A program made the position numbers and the translations under genes. This document shows, piece after piece, positions 17,312 to 28,600 of a DNA stretch of 64,000 nt (position 1 is the first letter of the stretch; each line of letters begins with the position of its first letter). Origin of the DNA: Duganella sp. BJB476 (GTDB lineage: Bacteria > Pseudomonadota > Gammaproteobacteria > Burkholderiales > Burkholderiaceae_D); contig NZ_QVIO01000014.1 in the NCBI RefSeq assembly GCF_003416895.1, positions 1 to 64,000 of the forward strand. The letters are read 5' to 3'. The notes beneath the pieces were generated by a model. The model did not search any database, was not told the DNA's origin, and saw only the letters and a program-made list of their open reading frames with translations.

Positions 17312-19444
17312 ATGAACACCAACCTCAACCTGCTACTCGCCGCCGGCGTGGCGGCCGTTTGCAGCGTCGCGCATGCGGCCGAGCCAGCTTCCATGCTGCC
17401 GGCCAGCAATGCCTTCGCCAAGGCCAGCACGCTGCCGTTCGGCTACCCGCCGTTCGACCAGATCAAGAACGAGGACTACGGTCCGGCGTTCGCCGAAGGC
17501 ATGCGCATCAACGCCGCCGAAATCGAAGCCATCGCCAACAACAAGCAGCCGGCCACGTTCGCCAACACCATCGTCGCGATGGAGAAATCCGGCCAACTGC
17601 TGTCGCGCGTGTCCAGCGTGTTCGGCAACCTGTCCGGCGCCAACACCAACGACAGCTTCAAGGCGCTGGAGCGTGAGCTGTCGCCGAAACTGGCGGCCCA
17701 CAGCGATGCGATCCGCCTCAACGCCAAGCTGTATGCCCGCATCAAGTCGCTGTACGACAAGCGCGCCAAGCTGCACCTGGACGCCGAGTCGCTGTACCTG
17801 CTGGAACGTTACAACACCGACTTCGTGCGCGCCGGCGCCAAGCTGTCCAGCGCCGACAAGGAAAAACTGAAGGCGCTCAACGGCGAGCTGGCCAAGCTGT
17901 CCACCAGCTTTGCCCAGAACGTTCTGGAAGAAGCCAACGCCTCGGCGCTGATCGTCGACACCCGTGAAGAGCTTGCCGGCATGTCGGACAAGGCGATCGA
18001 CGCCGCAGCAGCCACCGCCAAGGCGCGCGGCCTGGACGGCAAGTTCGCCATCCCGGTGGTCAACACCACCGGCCAGGCCAACCTGGCGGTGCTGACCAAC
18101 CGCGCGGTGCGCGAACGGCTGATGGCCGCTTCGCTGGCGCGCGGCAGCCACGGCGGCAAGTACGACAACACGCAAGTGGTGTTGAAGACGGCCAAGCTGC
18201 GCGCGGACAAGGCTGCGCTGCTGGGTTACGCCAACTTCGCCGCCTACTCGCTGGAAGACCAGACCGCGCGCACGCCGGAAGCGGTCAACAAGATGCTGTC
18301 CGAGTTCGCCCGCCCGGCCGTCGTCAACGCGAAAAAAGAAGGCGCCGAGATCCAGCAGGTGATCGACAAGGAACACGGTGATTTCCAACTGGCGGCGCAG
18401 GACTGGTCCTTCTACAGCGACAAGGTGCGTGCCGAGCGCTTCAATTTCGACCAGAACCAGCTCAAGCCCTACTTCGAACTGAACAACGTGCTGACCAACG
18501 GCGTCTTCTTCGCCGCCAACAAGGTCTACGGCCTGACGTTCAAGGAGCGCAAGGACTTGCCGGTCTACGATCCGGACGTGCGCGTGTGGGACGTGTTCGA
18601 CGCTGACGGCAAGCAGCTGGCCATCTTCATCGGCGACTACTACGCCCGCAGCAACAAGCGCGGCGGCGCCTGGATGAATGCCTACGTGTCGCAGTCCAAG
18701 CTGATGGGCACGCATCCCGTCATCGCCAACCACCTCAACATTCCGAAGCCGAACGCCGGCGAGCCGACGCTGCTGACCTACGACGAGCTGCGCACCGCTT
18801 TCCACGAGTTCGGCCACGCGCTGCACGGCATGTTCTCCGACGTCAACTACCCACGCTTCTCCGGCACCCGCGTGCCGCGCGATTTCGTCGAGTTCCCGTC
18901 GCAGGTCAACGAGATGTGGTCGGTCTGGCCCGAGGTGCTGGCCAACTACGCCAAGCACTACCAGACCGGCGCGCCGATGCCGCAGGAACTGCTGGACAAG
19001 GTGATCGCCTCGAAGAAATTCAACGAAGGCTATCGCACCACCGAGTACCTGGCCGCCTCCATCCTGGACCAGAAATGGCACCAGCTGGGCGCGTCGCAGA
19101 TCCCGGCCGATGTGCTGGGCTTTGAAGCGACCGCGCTGAAGGCCGCCGGCGTCGACTACGCGCCGGTGCCGCCGCGCTACCGCACCACCTACTTCTCGCA
19201 CGTGTTCGCGGGCGGTTACTCGGCCGGCTACTACGGCTATCTGTGGTCGGAAAAGCTCGACGCCGACACCGTCAACTGGTTCACCGAGAACGGCGGCATG
19301 CTGCGCAAGAACGGCGACTGGTTCCGCAAGATGCTGCTGTCGCGTGGCGGCACCATGGACGCGATGCAGATGTTCCGCGGCTTCCGCGGCCGCGATGCGC
19401 AGATCGAACCGCTGCTGGAGCGCCGTGGCTTGACCGAAAAGTAA
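17312..19444 (+). CDS. Secreted M3-family metallopeptidase, copy 2
   Basis: A 710-residue paralogue of the preceding gene with near-identical architecture. It has a signal peptide (residues 1-22, ending SVAHA), the zinc site FHEFGHALHGMF (His498 and His502) and the FVEFPSQVNEMW helix. Both end in RGRD-x-x-IEPLLxRRGL. The two diverge most in the signal peptide and scattered surface positions, suggesting an old duplication with possible specificity change. It likely shares the upstream promoter; a terminator follows at 19466. Confidence 0.9.
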   Translation: MNTNLNLLLAAGVAAVCSVAHAAEPASMLPASNAFAKASTLPFGYPPFDQIKNEDYGPAFAEGMRINAAEIEAIANNKQPATFANTIVAMEKSGQLLSRVSSVFGNLSGANTNDSFKALERELSPKLAAHSDAIRLNAKLYARIKSLYDKRAKLHLDAESLYLLERYNTDFVRAGAKLSSADKEKLKALNGELAKLSTSFAQNVLEEANASALIVDTREELAGMSDKAIDAAAATAKARGLDGKFAIPVVNTTGQANLAVLTNRAVRERLMAASLARGSHGGKYDNTQVVLKTAKLRADKAALLGYANFAAYSLEDQTARTPEAVNKMLSEFARPAVVNAKKEGAEIQQVIDKEHGDFQLAAQDWSFYSDKVRAERFNFDQNQLKPYFELNNVLTNGVFFAANKVYGLTFKERKDLPVYDPDVRVWDVFDADGKQLAIFIGDYYARSNKRGGAWMNAYVSQSKLMGTHPVIANHLNIPKPNAGEPTLLTYDELRTAFHEFGHALHGMFSDVNYPRFSGTRVPRDFVEFPSQVNEMWSVWPEVLANYAKHYQTGAPMPQELLDKVIASKKFNEGYRTTEYLAASILDQKWHQLGASQIPADVLGFEATALKAAGVDYAPVPPRYRTTYFSHVFAGGYSAGYYGYLWSEKLDADTVNWFTENGGMLRKNGDWFRKMLLSRGGTMDAMQMFRGFRGRDAQIEPLLERRGLTEK

Positions 19445-19465
19445 GCCGAAGTTCAGCAAGGAAGC

Positions 19466-19515
19466 AGGGGCCGGGCGCGATTTGTGTAAGAATCGAGTCC
19501 GGCCCTTTCATTTTG
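19466..19515 (+). terminator. Intrinsic terminator after M3 peptidase pair
   Basis: GGGCCGG (19468-19474) pairs with CCGGCCC (19499-19505), with an inner CGATT/AATCG pairing, followed by TTTCATTTTG. It lies 24 bp beyond the stop of the second M3 gene and before the VF530 gene. Confidence 0.6.
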
Positions 19516-19531
19516 TGAGTAAGATAGAACT

Positions 19532-19741
19532 ATGAGTAACGAACTGCACGGCGTGACGCTGGAAGCCATCGTAACCCGTTTGCACGCGCATTACGGCTGG
19601 GAACAGCTGGGCCAACGGATCGACATCAATTGCTTCATCAGCGATCCGAGCATCAAGTCCAGCCTGAAATTTTTGCGCAAGACACCGTGGGCCCGCGCCA
19701 GAGTCGAAGAACTCTACGTCGCCACGAAATTTACCGACTAG
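19532..19741 (+). CDS. VF530-family (DUF2132) DNA-binding protein
   Basis: A 69-residue protein matching the VF530 family throughout: GVTLEAIVTRLHAHYGWEQL, INCFISDPSIKSSLKFLRKT and PWARARVEELYV. The family has a small helical DNA-binding-like fold; the physiological role is unknown. It is followed after 9 bp by a DUF4404 gene, so the two are probably co-transcribed. Confidence 0.88.
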   Translation: MSNELHGVTLEAIVTRLHAHYGWEQLGQRIDINCFISDPSIKSSLKFLRKTPWARARVEELYVATKFTD

Positions 19742-19750
19742 GGGTGGATT

Positions 19751-20032
19751 ATGGACAGCAATCTGAAGGCATCACTGAGTTCCCTGCGCAGCCACCTGGC
19801 CAGCGCCGGCCCGATCGACGATGAATTGCAGGATTTGCTCAAGCAGCTGGACGGCGACATCAAGCAGCTGCTGGAACGCCGCGCCGCCGCCGAGGCCAAT
19901 CCGGGCGGCAGCACCACCTACGGCCTGGCCGAGCGCACCCAGGAAATCTCCGCCAAGTTCGCCGCCCAGCATCCGCAACTGGAGCCGGCCCTGCGCGAAT
20001 TGGGCAATATCCTGTCCAGCATGGGAATCTAA
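19751..20032 (+). CDS. DUF4404 family protein
   Basis: A 93-residue helical protein: two amphipathic helices (LKASLSSLRSHLA; DELQDLLKQLDGDIKQLLER) and a C-terminal segment ending ALRELGNILSSMGI. These match DUF4404, whose function is unknown. A GGGGTGG stretch precedes ATG 19751. Confidence 0.8.
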   Translation: MDSNLKASLSSLRSHLASAGPIDDELQDLLKQLDGDIKQLLERRAAAEANPGGSTTYGLAERTQEISAKFAAQHPQLEPALRELGNILSSMGI

Positions 20033-20046
20033 AGCAGGCGGGAGGA

Positions 20047-20069
20047 CCCGGGGAACCTAGGTCCCCGGG
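20047..20069. repeat. GC-rich hairpin between convergent genes
   Basis: A perfect inverted repeat, CCCGGGGA/TCCCCGGG with a 7-base loop, lies 15 bp after the DUF4404 stop and 10 bp before the stop of the opposite-strand gene. It has no T-tract, so it may slow or end transcription in both directions only weakly. Confidence 0.5.
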
Positions 20070-20078
20070 CAGCCGGCG

Positions 20079-20588
20079 TTACGGAAACGCCAGCATCGGC
20101 GGTTCCATACCGCCAAAGCTGATTTCGGGATGACGCTTGGCGATCATCTCTTCGATTTCTTCGACGCGCCGCACCGGCACGTCCACGATCAACAGCACCT
20201 GGCCCTGCTCGACGCGCGGCATAAACTGCTTGAGCCGGGTATTCGGCACGGCCGCCGCGTTCATGCCGGAAGCCCAGCCGCCGAAAATCGCCCCGCCCAG
20301 CGCCACCAGCAGGATGGCGGCGGTGCGCAAGGTCATGCCGTCCACCGGGAACAGCGTCAGGAACACGCCGGCCCCGAGGCCGACGATGGCGCCGATCACC
20401 ACGCCCAGCTGGGCGCCGTGGACCAGGTCGGTCTTCTGCAGAAAGCTGACGTCCGGCATGTCCGACGGCAGACCATCCCTGGCCATGAAGCGCATATGGC
20501 CGATTTCGATCCGCGCCAGCAGCAACTCGTCCAGCATGGAACGGGCGCTCGGCACGTCGGGCAGCATGAAATAAAGTCGGCGTCGCAT
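20079..20588 (-). CDS. Membrane protein with glycine-zipper helices (DUF1269-like)
   Basis: A 169-residue protein. A soluble N-terminal part (MRRRLYFMLPDVPSARSMLD) precedes two glycine-rich transmembrane helices (AQLGVVIGAIVGLGAGVFLT; ILLVALGGAIFGGWASGM, about 60-120). A C-terminal domain with RVEQGQVLLIVDVPVRRVEE-type ferredoxin-like strands follows. The pattern resembles DUF1269/general-stress-like membrane proteins. Function is unknown. It is transcribed alone, convergent with the VF530-DUF4404 pair. Confidence 0.65.
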   Translation of the reverse strand: MRRRLYFMLPDVPSARSMLDELLLARIEIGHMRFMARDGLPSDMPDVSFLQKTDLVHGAQLGVVIGAIVGLGAGVFLTLFPVDGMTLRTAAILLVALGGAIFGGWASGMNAAAVPNTRLKQFMPRVEQGQVLLIVDVPVRRVEEIEEMIAKRHPEISFGGMEPPMLAFP

Positions 20589-20747
20589 AATGGTCTCCCG
20601 GTGACAGGTATCTAACCGTTATAGCAAAGTTGCGGACTATAGCAATGTGTATCCGTCATCATTTACACTCAAGTGATTGAATACTAAAAGAATTTTTCTT
20701 TTGGCCATGAGCGGAGCGGGGGCATTTCCGGTACAATGCTGTCCGAT

Positions 20748-23123
<2,376 letters not shown>

Positions 23124-23154
23124 GCCGCAAATCAACCGGCCCGGCCGGTCCGGC

Positions 23155-23189
23155 AAGCAGCGTCGCTACGGTGGCGCTGCTTTTTTTTT
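23155..23189 (+). terminator. Intrinsic terminator after ygiQ-like gene
   Basis: AAGCAGCG (23155-23162) pairs with CGCTGCTT (23175-23182), directly followed by an unbroken run of nine T. It is 31 bp downstream of the stop. Confidence 0.85.
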
Positions 23190-23360
23190 CGTCTATTTCA
23201 TTCCGGAAATGTTGTTAAATACCCCCATCGGTGCAATTGCGTGGATAATTCAGGCTTGCTCCGACGATGCGTGGAGGCCGCTTGCGGCTACACTGGTTGC
23301 AAGCTGGCCACCGGTCCGGTTGGCCCCGCACGCAGACCTCATTCTGTGAACTGGAAGAAC

Positions 23361-24800
23361 ATGAAAAACTTTAAATTCTCGACCCTGCTGCTGGTACCCG
23401 TGCTGGCCATCCTGGCCGCATGCGGCGGCGGTGGCGGCAGCTCGACCACCACGCCGACGGTGGCGACGCTCAAATCCATCACCATCGCGGCCAGCGCCAG
23501 CGCCAGCAGCACCATCCCGATCGGCATCGCGGTGCCGCTGACGGCCACCGGCACGTATTCGGACAACAGCACCAAGGTGCTCAACACCGCCAGCGGCCTG
23601 GTGTGGGCCTTCAAAGGCGCCGGCGCGGTGGCGACCATCGTCCCGGCCGGCACTGTGACCGGCAAGGCGGTCGGCTCCGACACCGTGACCGCGACCCAGG
23701 ACGGCGTGGTCGGCAGCCTGGCCATCAACGTCATCGCGCAGTGGAACGGCGTGGCCGCCGGCGGCAACCAGACCATCGGCCACAAGTCCGACGGCAACCT
23801 GTACGGCTGGGGCTCGAACATCCGCGGCCAGCTCGGCGACAGCACCCAGACCGACCGCAACGTGCCGACGCTGGTCAGCGGCGGCAGCACGCTGTGGAAG
23901 CAGATGGCGGTGGGCGAACAGTTCGTGGTGGCGCTGCGCAGCGACGGCACCCTGTGGGCCTGGGGCTCCAACCAGAACGGCACGCTGGGCATAGGCGCGC
24001 CCGACACCGCTCAGCATCAGGTCCCGCTCAAGATCGGCAAGGACACCGACTGGGCCTTTGTGGCGGCCGGCAAGGCGCACGCGTTCGCGATCAAGACCAG
24101 CGGCGTCATGTACGGCTGGGGGCGCAACTTCAACGGCCAGCTGGGCGACGGCACCAACATCGACCGGCCGGCGCCGGTCGTGATACCGCTGCCGACCGGC
24201 CTGAAGGCGTGGCTGTCGGTCAGCGCCGGCGACACCCATACGCTGGCCATCATCAAGGACAACCTGAACCTGTATGCCTGGGGCGGCAATTCCAGCGGCC
24301 AGGTCGGCAACAACGGCAAGGTGGACATCTCTTCTCCCGCCAAGATCGGCGCCTTCCAATGGTCGTCGCTGGCGGCCGGCGCCAACCATTCGGTGGCGAT
24401 CCGCACCGACGGCGCCATGTTCGGCTGGGGTAACAATACCTTTGGCCAGGTCGGCAACAACGGCTCGAGCGACATCAGCGTACCCACGCCGATCGGCATC
24501 GGCAGCAACTGGCTGGCGGCGGCCTCGGGTTCCGCACACACCATGGCGGTGACCCGCGACGGCCAGCTGTGGGGCTGGGGCAGCAACGCCGAGAGCCAGC
24601 TCGGCACCGGCGGCCCGGACAGCCCGACGCCGGTGCAGGTGGGCACGGCCAACAACTGGCTGTCGGTCACCGCGGGCACGCTGCACAGCTTCGGCCTGCG
24701 CTCGGACAATACGTTGTGGGGCTGGGGCCGCAACGTGGAAGGCCAGTTGGGCAAGGGCGACAATGCCCAGGCGCCGGTGCCGGTCGCCATCCCCAACTAA
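23361..24800 (+). CDS. RCC1-repeat lipoprotein with Ig-like domain
   Basis: A 479-residue predicted outer-surface or periplasmic lipoprotein. The lipobox LAAC (Cys21) is followed by a Gly-rich linker. A Big2-like immunoglobulin domain comes next (about 35-125; ATLKSITIAASASASSTIPI, and VTATQDGVVGSLAINV). Seven RCC1-type repeats follow, each with a YGWGxNxxGQLG-like core, enough for a complete seven-bladed beta-propeller. Bacterial RCC1 propellers are generally protein-interaction platforms. ATG 23361 follows GGAAG; an upstream extension would bury the lipoprotein signal. Confidence 0.8.
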   Translation: MKNFKFSTLLLVPVLAILAACGGGGGSSTTTPTVATLKSITIAASASASSTIPIGIAVPLTATGTYSDNSTKVLNTASGLVWAFKGAGAVATIVPAGTVTGKAVGSDTVTATQDGVVGSLAINVIAQWNGVAAGGNQTIGHKSDGNLYGWGSNIRGQLGDSTQTDRNVPTLVSGGSTLWKQMAVGEQFVVALRSDGTLWAWGSNQNGTLGIGAPDTAQHQVPLKIGKDTDWAFVAAGKAHAFAIKTSGVMYGWGRNFNGQLGDGTNIDRPAPVVIPLPTGLKAWLSVSAGDTHTLAIIKDNLNLYAWGGNSSGQVGNNGKVDISSPAKIGAFQWSSLAAGANHSVAIRTDGAMFGWGNNTFGQVGNNGSSDISVPTPIGIGSNWLAAASGSAHTMAVTRDGQLWGWGSNAESQLGTGGPDSPTPVQVGTANNWLSVTAGTLHSFGLRSDNTLWGWGRNVEGQLGKGDNAQAPVPVAIPN

Positions 24801-24820
24801 GTAGTACTACCGACGTGACG

Positions 24821-24860
24821 ACGGACGGCAGGCAAACGCCTGGCCGTCCGTTGTGTTTTA
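24821..24860 (+). terminator. Probable terminator after RCC1 lipoprotein gene
   Basis: ACGGACGGC with AGGC (24821-24833) pairs with GCCT and GCCGTCCGT (24838-24851) around an AAAC loop, followed by TGTGTTTTA. The stem is long, the T-tract imperfect. Confidence 0.6.
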
Positions 24861-24945
24861 TGCCTGAGTATTGTCAGAAAGCGACGATTTCGGCCGCCGA
24901 AGCAGCTACACTACACCTAGCCCGCGATTCTCTGGAAAAACACTA

Positions 24946-27756
24946 GTGCCCGTACGTGATACTGTCCCCACCACTTCCCCCTCCCTGCGCGCGCCGCGCC
25001 GGTGGCGCCGTGCCGGCCTGACGCTGCTGGCGCTGCTGCCCGCGCTGTGGCTGGCGCCGGCCGCGGCGCAGGACAAGGTCACGCTGCAACTCAAGCATCA
25101 TCACCAGTTCCAGTTCGCCGGCTACTACGCCGCGCTGGAGCAGGGCTATTACCGCGAGGCCGGGCTGGACGTGTCCATCCTCGAAGGCTCGGACGGCAAC
25201 GAGCCGGAGCGCGACGTCGCCGCCGGCAAGGCCGAATACGGCGTCGGCGCCAGCAGCCTGCTGCTGGCGCGCCTGGCCGGCAAGCCGGTGGTGGTGCTGG
25301 GCGTGGTGTTCCAGCACTCGCCGTATGCGCTGGCGATGCGCCAGACCAGCGCCGAGCCGGACATCCGCCGCATCATCGGCAAGCGCGCGATGATCGGCTC
25401 GCTGACCGACGAGCTGGGCAGCGCCGACGAGCTGCTGGCCTACCTGATCAAGGAAGGCATCCCCGCCAGCAGTTTCCAGCGGGTCGAGCCGAGCTACAAC
25501 ACGGCCGACCTGATCAACGGCAAGGTGGACGCCATCGCGGTCTACACCACCAACGAGCCGGACACCTTCGAGCGCCTCGGCTTCCCCTACGATATCTACA
25601 GCCCGCGCGCGGTCGGCATCGACTTCTACGGCGACAACCTGTTCACCAGCGAGCGCGAGATCGCCAACCATCCGGAGCGGGTGCGCGCCTTCCGCGCCGC
25701 CAGCATGCGCGGCTGGCAGTGGGCCATGAGCCACCAGGAGGAGATGGCCGACGTCATCCTCAACAAGTACTCGCGCCGCAGCGACCGCGCCCACCTGCTG
25801 TACGAGGCGCGCCAGATGGTGCCGCTGGTGCAGCCGGTGCTCGTCGAGATCGGCTACCAGAACCCGGAACGCTGGCGCCACATCGCCGACGTCTACGCCG
25901 GCCTGGGCATGGTGCCGAAGAACGCCAATTTCGACGGCTTCATATACAACGTCGGCGGCGGCGCCAGCCTGCTGTGGCTGTACCGCGTGCTGGGCGGCGC
26001 GGCGCTGGTGCTGGTGCTGGGCGCGGCCGTCCACTTCAGCCTGCTGGCGCGCGAACGGCGCCGCGCCAACGCCGCCATCCGCACCGGCGAGCAGCGCTTC
26101 CGCACCATGTTCGAGGCGTCGCCGCTGGGCATCGCGCTGGTCGATTCGGTCACCTCCGAATACCGCGACATCAATCCGCGCTTCGAGGAAATCGTCGGCC
26201 GTTCGCAGGTCGAGCTGAGCGCCATGCGCTGGTTCGAGGGCGCCCATCCGGAGGACGTGGCCCAGCTCAAGGTGCAGATGGGGCGCCTCACCGCGCACGA
26301 GGTCGGCAGCTTCAAGATCACCAACCGGCTGTTCCGCCCGGACGGCGAGCTGGTCTGGATCGAAGTCTCGGTCACCGCCATCGAGACCGAGAAGGGCAGC
26401 CATCCGCACCACCTGTGCATGATCGAGGACGTCACCGACAAGAAGCAGAGCGAGGCGCTGATCTGGCAGCAGGCCAACTTCGACCCGCTGACCCAGCTGC
26501 CCAACCGCCGCATGTTCCACGACCGGCTGGCGCACGACATGCTCAAGAGCCAGCGCGACCGCTCGCACATCGCCATCCTGTTCATCGACCTCGACCACTT
26601 CAAGGAAGTCAACGACACCCTGGGCCACCACCAGGGCGACATCCTGCTGGTGGACGCGGCGCGCCGCATCAGCGCCTGCGTGCGCAAGTCGGACACGGTG
26701 GCGCGCCTGGGCGGCGACGAGTTCACCGTGATCTTGTCCGAGCTCGAGGGCACCGAGCGGGTCGAGCACATCGCCCAGCACATCATCGACAGCCTGCGCC
26801 TGCCCTTCCCGCTGGGGCAGGAGCAAGCCTTCGTCTCGGCCAGCATCGGCATCACCCTGTACCCGGACGACGCGCTCGACATCGACGACCTGCTCAAGCA
26901 CGCCGACCAGGCCATGTACGCCGCCAAGGGCGCCGGCCGCAACCGCTACAGCTATTTCACGCCGACCCTGCAGGTGGCGGCGCTGAACCGCATGCGCCTG
27001 ACCAACGACTTGCGCGGCGCCCTCAAGGCCGAGCAGTTCGAACTGTATTTCCAGCCCATCGTCCACCTGAAGAGCGGCCGCATCCACAAGGCCGAGGCGC
27101 TGATACGCTGGAACCACCCGCAGCGCGGCGTGGTCAGCCCGATGGACTTCATCCCGCTGGCCGAGGCCAGCGGCCTGATCATCGACATCGGCGAATGGGT
27201 GTTCCGCGAATCGGCGCGCTGGGTGCAGCGCTGGCGCCATGAGCACCATCCGGAATTCCAGGTCAGCGTCAACCAGTCGCCGCTGGAGTTCGCGCGCGAG
27301 GACGGCGCCTACGACACCTGGCTGAGCTATCTGCAGGCGCTGGACCTGCCGGGCCAGGCGGTGGTGGTGGAAATCACCGAGGGCCTGCTGCTCGACGCCA
27401 ACGCCACGGTCAGCAACAAGCTGCTGCAACTGCGCGACGCCGGCATCCAGGTGGCGCTGGACGACTTCGGCACCGGCTACTCGTCGCTGTCCTACCTGAA
27501 GAAGTTCGACATCGATTACCTGAAGATCGACCGCTCCTTCACCCGCAACCTGGCGCCCGATTCCAGCGACATGGCGCTGTCGGACGCGATCATCGTCATG
27601 GCCCACAAGCTGGGCCTGCGGGTGATCGCCGAGGGCGTGGAAACGCCGGAACAGCGCGACCTGCTGGCCGCCGCCGGCTGCGACTACGGCCAAGGCTATC
27701 TGTTCGCCCGCCCCATGCCGGCCGCGCAGTTCGACCAGCTGCTGCGCAGCCAGTAA
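24946..27756 (+). CDS. NMT1/THI5-like sensor fused to PAS, GGDEF and EAL domains
   Basis: A 936-residue c-di-GMP signalling protein. After a signal segment (LTLLALLPALWLAPAAAQ) comes a periplasmic NMT1/THI5-like binding domain (about 45-330; QLKHHHQFQFAGYYAALEQG). A transmembrane helix (about 340-362), a PAS domain (about 375-490), a GGDEF domain (GGDEF at 589-593, preceded by the inhibitory RKSD site) and an EAL domain (E717-A-L, with DDFGTGYSSLSYLKKFDIDY) follow. Both catalytic motifs are intact, so it could make and degrade c-di-GMP according to a pyrimidine-like or other small ligand. The GTG at 24946 is my choice; a TTG at 24871 is also open. Confidence 0.85.
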   Translation: MPVRDTVPTTSPSLRAPRRWRRAGLTLLALLPALWLAPAAAQDKVTLQLKHHHQFQFAGYYAALEQGYYREAGLDVSILEGSDGNEPERDVAAGKAEYGVGASSLLLARLAGKPVVVLGVVFQHSPYALAMRQTSAEPDIRRIIGKRAMIGSLTDELGSADELLAYLIKEGIPASSFQRVEPSYNTADLINGKVDAIAVYTTNEPDTFERLGFPYDIYSPRAVGIDFYGDNLFTSEREIANHPERVRAFRAASMRGWQWAMSHQEEMADVILNKYSRRSDRAHLLYEARQMVPLVQPVLVEIGYQNPERWRHIADVYAGLGMVPKNANFDGFIYNVGGGASLLWLYRVLGGAALVLVLGAAVHFSLLARERRRANAAIRTGEQRFRTMFEASPLGIALVDSVTSEYRDINPRFEEIVGRSQVELSAMRWFEGAHPEDVAQLKVQMGRLTAHEVGSFKITNRLFRPDGELVWIEVSVTAIETEKGSHPHHLCMIEDVTDKKQSEALIWQQANFDPLTQLPNRRMFHDRLAHDMLKSQRDRSHIAILFIDLDHFKEVNDTLGHHQGDILLVDAARRISACVRKSDTVARLGGDEFTVILSELEGTERVEHIAQHIIDSLRLPFPLGQEQAFVSASIGITLYPDDALDIDDLLKHADQAMYAAKGAGRNRYSYFTPTLQVAALNRMRLTNDLRGALKAEQFELYFQPIVHLKSGRIHKAEALIRWNHPQRGVVSPMDFIPLAEASGLIIDIGEWVFRESARWVQRWRHEHHPEFQVSVNQSPLEFAREDGAYDTWLSYLQALDLPGQAVVVEITEGLLLDANATVSNKLLQLRDAGIQVALDDFGTGYSSLSYLKKFDIDYLKIDRSFTRNLAPDSSDMALSDAIIVMAHKLGLRVIAEGVETPEQRDLLAAAGCDYGQGYLFARPMPAAQFDQLLRSQ

Positions 27757-27824
27757 GCCCCAGGCCGGCGCGCCTGCTCCCAGCGCCCGAAACAGCGATA
27801 ATAGCTATCCGCTTTGCTTGTTCT

Positions 27825-27861
27825 ATAGTCGATAGCTATTGAAACTATTGGAACAATCAAT
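27825..27861 (+). promoter_or_regulatory. Predicted OxyR binding site upstream of ahpC
   Basis: Four tetramers lie exactly 11 bp apart: ATAG (27825), CTAT (27836), ATTG (27847) and CAAT (27858). The OxyR consensus is ATAG-N7-CTAT-N7-ATAG-N7-CTAT, so 14 of 16 core positions match. It ends 67 bp before the ahpC start. OxyR control of ahpC is established in related bacteria; binding here is inferred. Confidence 0.6.
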
Positions 27862-27928
27862 TTTGCAAATGGGGCGAAAACCCTTAAACTGGCGTCTCAA
27901 TGATTCACAACCCAACGAGGAAACCACA

Positions 27929-28492
27929 ATGTCTCTGATCAATACCCAAGTAAAACCATTCAAGGCAACCGCATACGCCAACGGCAAGTTCATCGACGTG
28001 AGCGACGAGTCCCTGAAGGGCAAGTGGTCCGTTCTGATGTTCTACCCAGCCGACTTCACCTTCGTGTGCCCTACCGAACTGGAAGACCTGGCCGACCACC
28101 AGCCTGAATTCGCCAAGCTGGGCGTGGACGTGTATGGCGTGTCGACCGACACCCACTTCGCGCACAAAGCATGGCACGACACCTCGGATGCAATCAAAAA
28201 AGTCAACTACCCGCTGATCGGCGACCCTACCGGCACCCTGTCGCGTAACTTCGAAGTGATGATCGAAGAAGAAGGCCTGGCACTGCGCGGCACCTTCGTC
28301 ATCAATCCGGAAGGCTTCATCAAAGTGCTGGAAGTGCACGACAACGGCATCGGCCGCGACGCGTCGGAACTGCTGCGCAAAGTGAAGGCAGCGCTGTACG
28401 TGGCATCCCACCCAGGCGAAGTTTGCCCAGCTAAATGGACCGAAGGCGCGGCTACCCTGACCCCATCGCTGGACCTGGTCGGCAAGATCTAA
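27929..28492 (+). CDS. ahpC: Alkyl hydroperoxide reductase subunit C (2-Cys peroxiredoxin)
   Basis: A 187-residue typical 2-Cys peroxiredoxin that reduces H2O2, organic peroxides and peroxynitrite in the cytoplasm. The peroxidatic Cys47 is in YPADFTFVCPTEL and the resolving Cys166 in HPGEVCPAKW. Length and sequence match AhpC of the E. coli type. It is reduced by AhpF, encoded 108 bp downstream. The start at 27929 follows GAGGAAACC; a predicted OxyR site lies upstream. Confidence 0.96.
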   Translation: MSLINTQVKPFKATAYANGKFIDVSDESLKGKWSVLMFYPADFTFVCPTELEDLADHQPEFAKLGVDVYGVSTDTHFAHKAWHDTSDAIKKVNYPLIGDPTGTLSRNFEVMIEEEGLALRGTFVINPEGFIKVLEVHDNGIGRDASELLRKVKAALYVASHPGEVCPAKWTEGAATLTPSLDLVGKI

Positions 28493-28540
28493 GTCCGAGC
28501 ACGTCTTGAAAGAGACCGCAGCACACAAGTAATACCGCGA

Positions 28541-28566
28541 TGCCGGTCCGGGCGTCCGGCCCGGCA
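28541..28566 (+). terminator. Hairpin between ahpC and ahpF (possible attenuator)
   Basis: TGCCGGTCCGG (28541-28551) and CCGGCCCGGCA (28556-28566) form an 11-bp stem with one mismatch and a 4-base loop. There is no T-tract. It may protect the ahpC message end or reduce read-through into ahpF, in keeping with AhpC usually being far more abundant than AhpF. Confidence 0.45.
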
Positions 28567-28600
28567 TACGCCTAAATATTTGTAAAAAGGAAGAAAAATC

